Shown in pieces: positions 27,100 through 34,932 of a stretch of 64,000 nucleotides of DNA. Source of the DNA: GCA-2748575 sp965222725 (GTDB lineage: Bacteria; Pseudomonadota; Gammaproteobacteria; Pseudomonadales; Ketobacteraceae); contig OZ244969.1 of assembly GCA_965222725.1 (NCBI GenBank), positions 1,178,001-1,242,000 on the forward strand, in the 5' to 3' direction. Position numbers and translations under genes: made by a program. Each line of letters opens with the position of its first letter. Within the stretch, counting starts at the first letter, position 1. The notes below the pieces were generated by a model that saw nothing but the letters and a program-made list of their open reading frames with translations, did no database searches and was not told the DNA's origin.

Positions 27100-28296
27100 C
27101 TAGTGAATCTTCTGTGCAATTAAATCGATGAGTTGTGAAGCAATGCGGCTTTTACTGGCCCGCTCCAGCGGCGCCTCCTGATCCGGCCAGATGGCGGTCA
27201 CCGCGTTCTCATCACTGTTGAAACCGATACCCGCCTGGCTCACATCGTTGGCCACAATCATATCCAGATTCTTGCGGCGTATCTTGCCGCGGGCGTAATC
27301 CAGCACATTCTGCGTCTCGGCTGCAAAGCCCACCACGTAGGGTTTGGGGGCCTGGCCGGCAACGGTGGCCACAATATCGGGGTTTTCCACCAGGGTAATG
27401 GTCATGGGATCACCCTTACCCTGCTTCTTGATCTTCTGGTCTGCCTGGGTATCCGGCCGGTAATCCGCCACCGCCGCCGTGGCGATAAAAATATCCGCCG
27501 GCAGGCTGGCCAGGGATGCGTCCAACATATCCTGGGCCGTGGTTACCTCAACGCGGGTCACCCGCTCCGGGCAGACCAGGTTCACCGGGCCGCTGATCAG
27601 GGTCACCGACGCTCCGGCATCCACCGCCGCCTGCGCCAGGGCGTAACCCATCTTCCCGGAACTGTGATTGCTGATAAAACGCACCGGGTCAATCGGCTCC
27701 CGTGTCGGCCCCGCGGTAATCACCACCCGCTTGCCGGTCAGTGCCCGGGTTTCAAACAGATCCGCCACCTGCTGCGCAATCTGATCCGGCTCCAGCATCC
27801 GCCCGGGACCTACATCGCCACAAGCCTGAGACCCGGCCGCCGGGCCAAACACCGGCACTTTACGCCGCTTCAGGGTGTCCATATTCTCAAGATTCGCCGG
27901 TGACCCCCACATGGCCTGATTCATGGCCGGCGCCACCGCAATCGGGCACTTCGCCGCCAGGCATAGCGTGGTGAGCAGATCATTGCCGTGGCCATGGACA
28001 AAACGGGCAATAAAATCCGCACTGGCCGGCGCCACCACAATGGCATCCCCCCAGCGGGCCAGCTCGATATGGCCCATGGCGGCTTCCGCCTCCGTATCCA
28101 GCAAATCCAGATGCACCGGCTTGCCCGACAACGCCTGCAGCGTCAGCGGCGTAATAAAGGACTGGGCCGCCTGGGTCATCACCACCCGCACATCAGCCCC
28201 GTGATCCTGCAGCCGGCGCACCAGTTCCGCGCTCTTGTACGCCGCAATGCCGCCGGTAATGCCCACAATAATCCGCTTGTTCGCTAATCGTTGCAT
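27100..28296 (-). CDS. coaBC: Bifunctional PPC decarboxylase / PPC synthetase CoaBC
   Basis: A 398-residue enzyme making phosphopantetheine for coenzyme A. The N-terminal flavin domain has GITGGIAAYKSAELVRRL, VVAPASADFIAR and the catalytic Cys in SQACGDVGPGRM. The C-terminal synthetase has ITAGPTREPIDPVRFISNHS followed by SGKMGYALA and the FAAET strand. Divergent from radC, as in most gammaproteobacteria. In Pseudomonas and E. coli dut follows next; here algC follows after 82 bp and dut is missing. Confidence 0.96.
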   Translation of the reverse strand: MQRLANKRIIVGITGGIAAYKSAELVRRLQDHGADVRVVMTQAAQSFITPLTLQALSGKPVHLDLLDTEAEAAMGHIELARWGDAIVVAPASADFIARFVHGHGNDLLTTLCLAAKCPIAVAPAMNQAMWGSPANLENMDTLKRRKVPVFGPAAGSQACGDVGPGRMLEPDQIAQQVADLFETRALTGKRVVITAGPTREPIDPVRFISNHSSGKMGYALAQAAVDAGASVTLISGPVNLVCPERVTRVEVTTAQDMLDASLASLPADIFIATAAVADYRPDTQADQKIKKQGKGDPMTITLVENPDIVATVAGQAPKPYVVGFAAETQNVLDYARGKIRRKNLDMIVANDVSQAGIGFNSDENAVTAIWPDQEAPLERASKSRIASQLIDLIAQKIH

Positions 28297-28417
28297 AAGC
28301 CGTTGATTCCCAAAAAACTCCCGAAACTATAGGGCCTAATCCCCCGTTTTGGAAGTGTTCACTTACCTTAAGCCTGTCTACTTGCCTGATATGGATGACA
28401 TTTTCAGGGAGACAGGT

Positions 28418-29092
28418 GTGGCAATAACGGATTGGCCCGAACAGGACCGCCCCAGGGAAAAATTACTTCAGCAGGGGCCTGAAGTGCTCAGCGACAGCGA
28501 ACTGCTGGCCATCTTTCTGCGCACCGGCATCGCCGGCGCCTCCGCCGTGGACGTATCCCGGGGATTGCTCCAGCACTTTGGCTCCCTGCGAAGCCTGCTG
28601 GACGCCCGCCTGGAAGACTACGACACCCTGAAAGGCGTGGGCCCCGCCAAATACGTGCTCTTACAGGCCGCTCTGGAAGTAGGCCGCCGCTATCTCAAGG
28701 AAACCCTGAACAAGGAACTGGCCCTGCAGGGCCCCGGCGATGCCCGCCGCTTTTTAACGGCCAAAATGCGCCACCGCCGTCAGGAAGTGTTCGCCGGCCT
28801 GTTCCTGGACAGCCAGCACCGCCTGATCGCCTACGAGGAAATGTTCTTCGGCACCATCGACGGCGCCTCTGTTTACCCCCGGGAAGTGGTGCGCAAAGTG
28901 ATGGAACTCAATGCCGCGGCGGTTATCTTCGCCCACAACCACCCCTCCGGGATCGCTGAACCCAGTCAGTCGGACGTGCAGATTACCCGGCGGTTAGTGG
29001 AGGCGTTGCAGCTGGTGGATGCCAGGGTACTGGATCACATGGTGGTGGGGGATGGAGAGGTAGTGTCGTTGGCTGAGCGGGGGTTGATGTGA
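28418..29092 (+). CDS. radC: RadC/MPN-domain protein
   Basis: A 224-residue protein with an N-terminal helix-hairpin-helix region and a C-terminal JAB1/MPN metalloprotease-like domain (HNHPSGIAEPSQSD with upstream E in EEMF). Precise role is unsettled; the link to DNA repair in E. coli was withdrawn. I choose GTG at 28418, since AGGGAGA lies six bases before it and AITDWPEQDRPREKLL is the family start, over in-frame ATGs at 28349 and 28391. Confidence 0.93.
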   Translation: MAITDWPEQDRPREKLLQQGPEVLSDSELLAIFLRTGIAGASAVDVSRGLLQHFGSLRSLLDARLEDYDTLKGVGPAKYVLLQAALEVGRRYLKETLNKELALQGPGDARRFLTAKMRHRRQEVFAGLFLDSQHRLIAYEEMFFGTIDGASVYPREVVRKVMELNAAAVIFAHNHPSGIAEPSQSDVQITRRLVEALQLVDARVLDHMVVGDGEVVSLAERGLM

Positions 29093-29226
29093 GCCAACAC
29101 GTTGCTCTCCATAAGGCCTTACTGCCTTTCTGATGCAGGGCCGATGAGGGCCAGGGATACAGTGCTTAGGATCCTCCAATTTTGAACATGATTCAGGGTG
29201 AAGAAGCTAAAGCGGGCACAGAAGGA

Positions 29227-29341
29227 GCCCCGAGGGCAAGGAGGACGGGTTCAGGACACTTTGCGACAGGGATGTCGCAAGAGTAGCGCCCAGGGATGGG
29301 CTTGTAGCGAGTCCTGAACCCGTCCTCCTTGTTCTTGGGGC
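29227..29341. repeat. Nested palindromic element with GGGA-loop hairpins
   Basis: Perfect 21-bp arms at 29237-29257 and 29311-29331 (key CAAGGAGGACGGG... and its complement) extend in RNA, with three G-U pairs, to 31 bp at 29227-29257/29311-29341. Inside are two further hairpins, TTGCGACA-GGGA-TGTCGCAA (29261-29280) and GCCCA-GGGA-TGGGC (29288-29301), each closing the same GGGA tetraloop. The result is a three-way-junction-like fold. No coding frame. It may also end radC transcription. Type of element unknown. Confidence 0.85.
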
Positions 29342-29380
29342 GGAAGCAAGGAGACAAAGCTCCCATTTTCCCTCCATTTC

Positions 29381-29409
29381 TTGTATTCCCCCCGAGCATC
29401 TGGTATAAA
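29381..29409 (+). promoter_or_regulatory. Candidate rpmB-rpmG promoter
   Basis: TTGTAT (29381-29386), 17 bp, then TGG-TATAAA with TATAAA at 29404-29409, an extended -10 matching five of six bases. Transcription would begin about 107 bases before rpmB. Confidence 0.6.
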
Positions 29410-29522
29410 GCTCGCCCCTCGTCGGGTGTTTCACCCAATGAACAAAGAATTCACCTAGGCCACCTCGGAAAAAGCGACGCGCTGCTGTGTGGTCTGGTAA
29501 CTAGTCCTACTGGAGAAAGAAG

Positions 29523-29759
29523 ATGGCTAAGGTTTGTCAGGTCACTGGAAAGCGCCCGGTTACCGGAAACAACGTATCTCACGCAAACAACAAAACCAAG
29601 CGCCGCTTCGTACCCAATCTGCACTACCATCGCTTTTGGGTTGAAGGCGAAAAACGCTTCGTGAGACTGCGTGTATCATCAAAAGGCATGCGCATTATCG
29701 ATAAAAAAGGTATCGAGACTGTGCTTTCTGAAATCCGCGCCCGCGGTGAAAAGGTATAA
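29523..29759 (+). CDS. rpmB: 50S ribosomal protein L28
   Basis: A 78-residue basic ribosomal protein. MAKVCQVTGKRPVTGNNVSH and KKGIETVLSEIRARGEKV match bacterial L28; zinc-binding cysteine pairs are absent, as in the E. coli form. GGAGAAAGAAG precedes the ATG. Precedes rpmG by 12 bp. Confidence 0.97.
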   Translation: MAKVCQVTGKRPVTGNNVSHANNKTKRRFVPNLHYHRFWVEGEKRFVRLRVSSKGMRIIDKKGIETVLSEIRARGEKV

Positions 29760-29771
29760 AGGAGCTGTGTC

Positions 29772-29927
29772 GTGAGAGACAAGATCAAACTGGTATCAAC
29801 AGCCGGCACCGGCTACTTCTACACTACCACCAAAAACAAGCGCAACATGCCCGAAAAAATGGAGATCAAAAAGTTTGATCCCAAAGTGCGCAAACACGTG
29901 GTATTCAAAGAAGCCAAAATCAAGTAA
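29772..29927 (+). CDS. rpmG: 50S ribosomal protein L33
   Basis: A 51-residue frame starting with GTG at 29772 (MRDKIKLVSTAGTGYFYTTT at its N terminus, VRKHVVFKEAKIK at its end) is the cysteine-free, zinc-independent type of L33. GGAG lies eight bases before the GTG. Co-transcribed with rpmB and followed by a strong terminator. Confidence 0.96.
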   Translation: MRDKIKLVSTAGTGYFYTTTKNKRNMPEKMEIKKFDPKVRKHVVFKEAKIK

Positions 29928-29969
29928 GACTCAGCAAAGCCCTATCCGCTGAGCCCTGCATCAGGCTTT

Positions 29970-30004
29970 AAAAGCCCGCTGGATCTGTATTCAGCGGGCT
30001 TTTT
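29970..30004 (+). terminator. Rho-independent terminator of rpmB-rpmG
   Basis: AAAGCCCGCTG (29971-29981) pairs perfectly with CAGCGGGCTTT (29992-30002) around a ten-base loop, followed by T residues. Confidence 0.92.
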
Positions 30005-30167
30005 GCGTTTGCAAATTATGCCCGAAATCAGCATGTTGGTATTGTTCTGATTATATTTTGATCTATTACCGTAATAATTTTTGTCGGTTTCAATATTTCT
30101 GCCAAACTTATTAATCAGCCCCGTCGCCGGGGCACAGAAATGATCCCGGAAAGGTGAAACCCGCTGA

Positions 30168-31388
30168 ATGAATGTCTTCATTGCCAGGCAACCCGTTTTT
30201 GACCGCAATCTCAAGGTGGTCGCCTATGAACTTCTGTATCGTGCCGGCAAGGTCAACTCCGCGGAAGGCATGCTCGACCCCAATCAGGCCAGCAAAGAAG
30301 TGCTGGTCAACGCCTTCTCCGAAATCGGCCTGGAAAAAATTACCAATGGCCGCCCCGCCCTGGTGAACATCACCCAGGACATCCTCACCAGCGGCGCCCT
30401 GCCCAAAGGCTTGCAGAAACTCCTGATACCGGAAGTGCTGGAAGACGTACTGGTGAACAAGGATGTGATTCAGGAAGTCAAAAACCTCATTAATCTGGGC
30501 TACGACGTGGCCCTGGATGATTTTGTTTTCAGCGAAGAATGGGTCCCCCTGGTCAAACAGGCTCGTTATATCAAACTGGATGTAATGGATCTTGGCGTGC
30601 TTGGCGTCAAGGAACAGCTCGCCCGGCTGCGGGTGACCGGCTCCGTGGAAGGCAAACTGCTGGCGGAAAAAGTGGAAACCCATGAAGAGTTCGAGCTGTA
30701 TCGCACCCTGGGTTTTGATTATTTTCAGGGCTACTTCCTGTGCAAACCCCATGTGATGGAAGGTGAAAGCGTACCGGCCTCCGGCCTGGTGATCATGTCG
30801 CTGATGTCCGAGCTTTCCAAAGACGACTACGACATCGAAAAAGTGGAACGGATCATCTGTCAGGATCCCCGCCTGTCCTACAAATTGCTGCGGGTGGTGA
30901 ATTCCGCCTCCTTCGGCCTGTCACGCACCATCAAAACCATTTCCGATGCCATCGTACTGCTGGGATCCCAGGAACTGGGACGCTGGGCGTCCATGCTGGC
31001 CTTGTCGGCGGTGGACAACAAACCCCACGAACTGCTGGTAACCGCCATTGTCCGGGCCAAGATGTGTGAGCTGGTGGCGCAACAGCTGAACCGGACCTTT
31101 TCCGGCGGCTACTTTACCGCGGGCCTGCTGTCGTTACTGGATGCCCTGTTGGACAAACCGCTGCCCGACATCGTCGGGAAAATGCCCCTGTCGGCCGAAA
31201 TAGAACTGGCTCTGCTCACCGGTGAGGGGGATGTGGGCCAGGTGCTTAACGCGGTTATATCCTACGAGCGTGGCCAGTTCGAAGCCTCCATGCTGCCGGG
31301 CATGACGCCCAATGACCTCTGGGATGTGTATATCCGTACCCTGGAATGGGCCAATATTGCGGCTCACAGCATGCTGTCGAAAGCCTAG
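30168..31388 (+). CDS. EAL-HDOD signalling protein
   Basis: A 406-residue soluble protein. Residues about 1-195 form an EAL-like domain whose signature is degraded to YELLYR and which keeps DDFVFS in place of DDFGTG, so it probably binds rather than cleaves c-di-GMP, or neither. Residues 200-390 form an HDOD domain (LSYKLLRVVNSASFGLSRTI...), a degenerate HD-type module. Such YuxH/CdgJ-type proteins affect motility and biofilm in other bacteria. Monocistronic, behind the rpmG terminator; CCCCG-TCGC-CGGGG-like hairpin near 30119-30132 in its leader. Confidence 0.88.
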   Translation: MNVFIARQPVFDRNLKVVAYELLYRAGKVNSAEGMLDPNQASKEVLVNAFSEIGLEKITNGRPALVNITQDILTSGALPKGLQKLLIPEVLEDVLVNKDVIQEVKNLINLGYDVALDDFVFSEEWVPLVKQARYIKLDVMDLGVLGVKEQLARLRVTGSVEGKLLAEKVETHEEFELYRTLGFDYFQGYFLCKPHVMEGESVPASGLVIMSLMSELSKDDYDIEKVERIICQDPRLSYKLLRVVNSASFGLSRTIKTISDAIVLLGSQELGRWASMLALSAVDNKPHELLVTAIVRAKMCELVAQQLNRTFSGGYFTAGLLSLLDALLDKPLPDIVGKMPLSAEIELALLTGEGDVGQVLNAVISYERGQFEASMLPGMTPNDLWDVYIRTLEWANIAAHSMLSKA

Positions 31389-31425
31389 AGCCTAGCCAGG
31401 CTTATTCAAGCCAGGGCTTTTCCAG

Positions 31426-33417
31426 CTACGGTTTTTCCAGTAACAGATTGCCCCAGTTATCCACTCTGGCTTGCCAGCCGGTGCCCACCAGGGTGGTGGA
31501 CACCTTTTCCACAATCAACGCAGGACCCGGTATCTCCTGGCCTGCACTCAGGGCGGCCCGTTCATACAGGTCACAGTCGGCCCACTGGCCGGCCAGCCAG
31601 AGCCGGGTGGTATCTGCGGGGGCCGCAGGCGTTCCGTCATCTAACGGTGGCAGATCGATTGCTTCCTGGGGTGCCTGCAACGTAACGCACACATTCACCA
31701 GCTCCACAGGCTGATCCAGCCGGTGCCCGTAGCGTTGCTGGTGGCGGCGGTGGAAATCCTCGGCGGCGGTGGCCAGATCCCCCTGCCAGGGCACATCCAG
31801 ATAGTAGGTCTGACCCAGATAGCGCAGCTGCAGCCTGGGTTGCGACTGAATAACCTCCGGCGCAACGCCCTCGGCCTGCAAAGAGCCTTTTCCCTGATTT
31901 TCCAGGTCTTTAATGGCACTTTCGATGTCTTTGGCGTCAAGTTTGCGCAAGGGGGTGATCAGTGCATGGGTAAGCTGGCGGGATTTCAGGGCTGCCAGCA
32001 TGCCAAAGGCGGATAACACACCGCCATGAACGGGTACCATGGCTTTGTTCATTTGCAGCGTATCGGCGATATCGCAAACGTGCAGTCCGCCGGCGCCACC
32101 AAAGCAGCACAGGGTAAAGTCGTCCAGACTGTGGCCCCGCTGGATGGAGATCACCCGCAGCGCCCGGGCCATGTGCTCGTTGGCGATATCCAGAACCCCC
32201 TGGGCGGCAGCTTCCGGGGTCAGGCCCAATTCAGTAGCCAGATTGCCAATGGCGCGATCGGCGGCGCTTGTGTCCAGTGCCATTTCGCCCCCCAGAAAAT
32301 ACTCCGGGTGCAACTTGCCCAGGAAGGCATTGGCGTCCGTTACCGTGGGCCGGGTACCGCCCTTGCCGTAACAGGCGGGGCCCGGTGCTGCACCGGCAGA
32401 TTCCGGGCCTACCTGCAGCAGGCCGCCGGCATCCCGGCAGGCGATGGAGCCGCCACCGGCGCCAATGGTGTGCATATCCACCTGGGGAACGGCCACCGGC
32501 CAGGGGCCGATGCTGCCTTCGTCGGTGAGCTGAATCTCGCCATGAATCAGGGCCACATCGGTGGAGGTGCCCCCCATATCAAAGGTCAGCAGCCGGGTTT
32601 TACGGATATCCCCGGACTGCTTTGCCCCCATGTAGGAGGCTCCCGCCAGTCCGCCGGCGGGACCGGACAGCAACAGTTTTACCGCATAATCACCCGCCTG
32701 ATCCGCACCTATGGTGCCGCCGGTGGATTGCATCACGGCCACATGGCAGGGGTCTACACCCTGCTGCAGTCGTTGTAAGTAATGGCTTACTAATGGCCCA
32801 AGCGAGGCATTCAGCCAGGTGGCAATGCCCCGCTCGTATTCGCCGGCCACCGGTAGCACCGCCGATGAGCGGCTGACAAAACAATGGGGTGTCAGCGCCG
32901 TGGCCAGGCGTTCTTCCGCAGCGCTGTCGAGAAAGGAAAACAGCAGATTGATGGCGGCGGATTCCGGTTGCAGGGTCTTGATCTGCTCAACCAATGCTGC
33001 CAGATCCTCATCAGTGAGAGGGTCGATAGTTTCACCCCGGGCGCTGAGGCGGCCCCCGGTTTCCAGACACAGGCTTTCCGGTACCGGAACGGGTTTTTCG
33101 GCAGGGGTCAGATTATAGAGTTCCTGGCGAGTCTGACGCCCCAGGGACAACAGATCCCTGAAGCCCCGGTTGGTGATAAAAGCGGTTTTGACACCCTTGT
33201 TTTCCAGGGCGGCATTGGTGGCCACGGTGCTGCCGTGGGTGATTCGCAGTTCGCCCCGGGATACGGCTTCTTCGAGATCCATTTCCCGGATGCCCTGCAG
33301 AATGGCGCGCTCAGGGGCGTCGGGCGTGGACAGCACCTTGTGTATCCGCAGGCCCTTGTCGGTCAGAAGCACGAAATCCGTAAAGGTTCCGCCGGTGTCC
33401 ACGCCCAGATGCATCAT
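31426..33417 (-). CDS. Hydantoinase/oxoprolinase A-family protein
   Basis: About 663 residues with the actin-like ATPase fold of HyuA/5-oxoprolinase subunit A. GVDTGGTFTDFVLL at the start is the phosphate loop, STVATNAALENKG and LTFDMGGTSTDVALI follow, and GAGGGSIA and GPACYGKGGT complete the core. ATG 33417 starts directly at the domain; a GTG at 33465 would add 16 polar residues. The usual partner HyuB is not adjacent, so substrate is uncertain (5-oxoproline, hydantoin or acetone-carboxylase-like chemistry). It ends 38 bp from the convergent EAL-HDOD gene and is divergent from mutM. Confidence 0.85.
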   Translation of the reverse strand: MMHLGVDTGGTFTDFVLLTDKGLRIHKVLSTPDAPERAILQGIREMDLEEAVSRGELRITHGSTVATNAALENKGVKTAFITNRGFRDLLSLGRQTRQELYNLTPAEKPVPVPESLCLETGGRLSARGETIDPLTDEDLAALVEQIKTLQPESAAINLLFSFLDSAAEERLATALTPHCFVSRSSAVLPVAGEYERGIATWLNASLGPLVSHYLQRLQQGVDPCHVAVMQSTGGTIGADQAGDYAVKLLLSGPAGGLAGASYMGAKQSGDIRKTRLLTFDMGGTSTDVALIHGEIQLTDEGSIGPWPVAVPQVDMHTIGAGGGSIACRDAGGLLQVGPESAGAAPGPACYGKGGTRPTVTDANAFLGKLHPEYFLGGEMALDTSAADRAIGNLATELGLTPEAAAQGVLDIANEHMARALRVISIQRGHSLDDFTLCCFGGAGGLHVCDIADTLQMNKAMVPVHGGVLSAFGMLAALKSRQLTHALITPLRKLDAKDIESAIKDLENQGKGSLQAEGVAPEVIQSQPRLQLRYLGQTYYLDVPWQGDLATAAEDFHRRHQQRYGHRLDQPVELVNVCVTLQAPQEAIDLPPLDDGTPAAPADTTRLWLAGQWADCDLYERAALSAGQEIPGPALIVEKVSTTLVGTGWQARVDNWGNLLLEKP

Positions 33418-33550
33418 GGTTTTGTCACTCTTGTGCTGGCTGTTGTCGAAAGGGTTGTCGGCCACGGCATTCTAAACAGCTTTTCACCGAAACCCAAAAA
33501 TTGGGTAAAGTAGCGGCCGGATCAAGATCGCACACAGCAGAGAAGTGTTC

Positions 33551-34366
33551 ATGCCTGAATTACCCGAGGTGGAAACCACCCGCCGGGGCATTGCCCCCCA
33601 TATTGAAGGAAAACGTATTCGCCGGTTTGAGGTGCGCAATCCCTCCCTGCGCTGGCCGGTGCCGGTGGCAGAGCTGGACCAGCTCGCCCGCTGCCGGCTT
33701 ACCCGGGTGGATCGCCGCGGCAAGTACCTGTTGCTGCATACCGCCAAAGGGGTGGTGATTGTGCATCTGGGCATGTCCGGTTCCCTGCGGATCGCCCGGG
33801 ACGACGAACCGCCGCGCATCCATGACCATGTGGATCTGCTGTTTTCCGATGGCACCATGTTGCGCTACGGCGATCCCCGTCGCTTTGGTACCTGGTTGTT
33901 CACGGATCAGGATCCGCTGCAGCATGAGCTGCTGTGCAAACTGGGTCCGGAACCCCTCAGTGATGCTTTTAATCTGGAGTATCTTTATCAGTCTTCCCGT
34001 GGCCGCAAGGTGGCGGTGAAGCAGTTCATTATGAACAGCCATGTGGTGGTGGGCGTGGGGAACATCTACGCTAACGAGGCGCTGTTTATGGCAGGGATTC
34101 ACCCCAAACGGGCGGCGGGGCGGATTTCCCGGGAACGCTATGGTCTGCTGCTGGAAGCCATCAAGCTGGTGCTGGCCAATGCCATTACCATGGGCGGCAC
34201 CACCCTGCGGGATTTTGTGGGGGGCGACGGCAACCCGGGATATTTCAAGCAGTCGCTGAATGTGTATGGCCGGGGCACTCAGCCTTGTCGTGAATGCAGT
34301 GAGCCGCTGACCGAAATTCGAATGGGACAAAGAACTACCGTTTTCTGTAAATTCTGCCAGACTTGA
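33551..34366 (+). CDS. mutM: Formamidopyrimidine-DNA glycosylase
   Basis: A 271-residue base-excision enzyme removing 8-oxoguanine. PELPEVETTRRG gives the catalytic Pro and Glu at positions 2-3, HLGMSGSLR and VVGVGNIYANEALF are conserved, and the C-terminal zinc finger is CRECSEPLTEIRMGQRTTVF followed by CKFC. Start is ATG 33551, since the N-terminal proline must follow Met directly; a GTG two codons earlier would inactivate it. Confidence 0.96.
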   Translation: MPELPEVETTRRGIAPHIEGKRIRRFEVRNPSLRWPVPVAELDQLARCRLTRVDRRGKYLLLHTAKGVVIVHLGMSGSLRIARDDEPPRIHDHVDLLFSDGTMLRYGDPRRFGTWLFTDQDPLQHELLCKLGPEPLSDAFNLEYLYQSSRGRKVAVKQFIMNSHVVVGVGNIYANEALFMAGIHPKRAAGRISRERYGLLLEAIKLVLANAITMGGTTLRDFVGGDGNPGYFKQSLNVYGRGTQPCRECSEPLTEIRMGQRTTVFCKFCQT

Positions 34367-34407
34367 ATGAAAGGCGTCTTCACGCCACAGGACGTTAAAA
34401 GGCAGAA

Positions 34408-34425
34408 AGCTGTGAGTTAGATCAC
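34408..34425. promoter_or_regulatory. CRP/Vfr-type site
   Basis: CTGTGA-GTTAGA-TCACAG is a perfect 6-6-6 dyad matching the CRP consensus TGTGA-N6-TCACA. A TATACT at 34500-34505 downstream would put it about 95 bases before the transcription start, a class I activator position. Confidence 0.65.
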
Positions 34426-34535
34426 AGCCTGTGAAGGTGGAGCACGCTATGTTTCCAAATTCGTCCTTTTACAGAGCTGCACTAAGTGCAAGTTAGGCTT
34501 ATACTGATTAGGAAAGAATAACGAGGAATAGATTT

Positions 34536-34853
34536 ATGCGTAGGTTAAAGCAATCCCTTCGAACCAAAGCCGTAGCTCTGATCATGGGCCTGATGATGGC
34601 TTTACCCGGCGTGAGCTTTGCAGAGAACGTAACCCAGCGTCCTTCCGGTCTGGAAATGACCACCGATGCGGTACTGGTGCGCCCTCTCATGTTCGTGGGT
34701 ACTGTGCTGGGTACGGGTGTGTTTGTGGTGTCCCTGCCGTTTTCCGCTCTGGGTGGTAACGTGGGCGAGGCTGCCGATACCCTGGTGGTGACCCCCTTCA
34801 AGGCCACCTTTGTCCGTTGCCTGGGTTGCAGCAAGAGCAACGACACCAACTGA
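34536..34853 (+). CDS. Small exported protein with one hydrophobic segment
   Basis: A 105-residue protein: basic N terminus, signal sequence to about residue 29 (ALIMGLMMALPGVSFAEN), a hydrophobic segment at about 48-68 (RPLMFVGTVLGTGVFVVSLP) and the conserved FSALGGNVGEAADTLVVTP. Ends with a CLGC pair. It resembles small proteins often labelled multidrug transporter in pseudomonads without evidence. Ribosome site GAGGA. A CRP-like site lies 110 bp upstream, so it may respond to cAMP. Confidence 0.75.
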   Translation: MRRLKQSLRTKAVALIMGLMMALPGVSFAENVTQRPSGLEMTTDAVLVRPLMFVGTVLGTGVFVVSLPFSALGGNVGEAADTLVVTPFKATFVRCLGCSKSNDTN

Positions 34854-34866
34854 TAAGCGAATGATT

Positions 34867-34904
34867 AAAAAACCCGGCTGACGTGGGTCATGCCGGGTTT
34901 TTTT
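34867..34904. terminator. Bidirectional rho-independent terminator
   Basis: A-run plus CCCGGC (34867-34878) pairs with GCCGGG plus T-run (34892-34904) around a 13-base loop. It serves the small exported gene on the plus strand and the ggt gene ending at 34933 on the minus strand. Confidence 0.9.
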
Positions 34905-34932
34905 GTTGGGCTTCTATTATCCGCAACGCGGA

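Larger units (their letters stand above)
29093..29522. other. 430-bp gap between radC and rpmB
   Basis: No gene seen. The gap holds a long nested inverted repeat (29227-29341), the rpmB promoter (29381-29409) and a 5' leader with a small hairpin (GGGTG-TTT-CACCC, about 29424-29436). Confidence 0.7.

Noticed and set aside
30119..30167. Possible c-di-GMP riboswitch before the EAL-HDOD gene
   Set aside because: GGGGCACAG and GAAA bits recall the class I fold, but the conserved core sequence and paired stems are not present.
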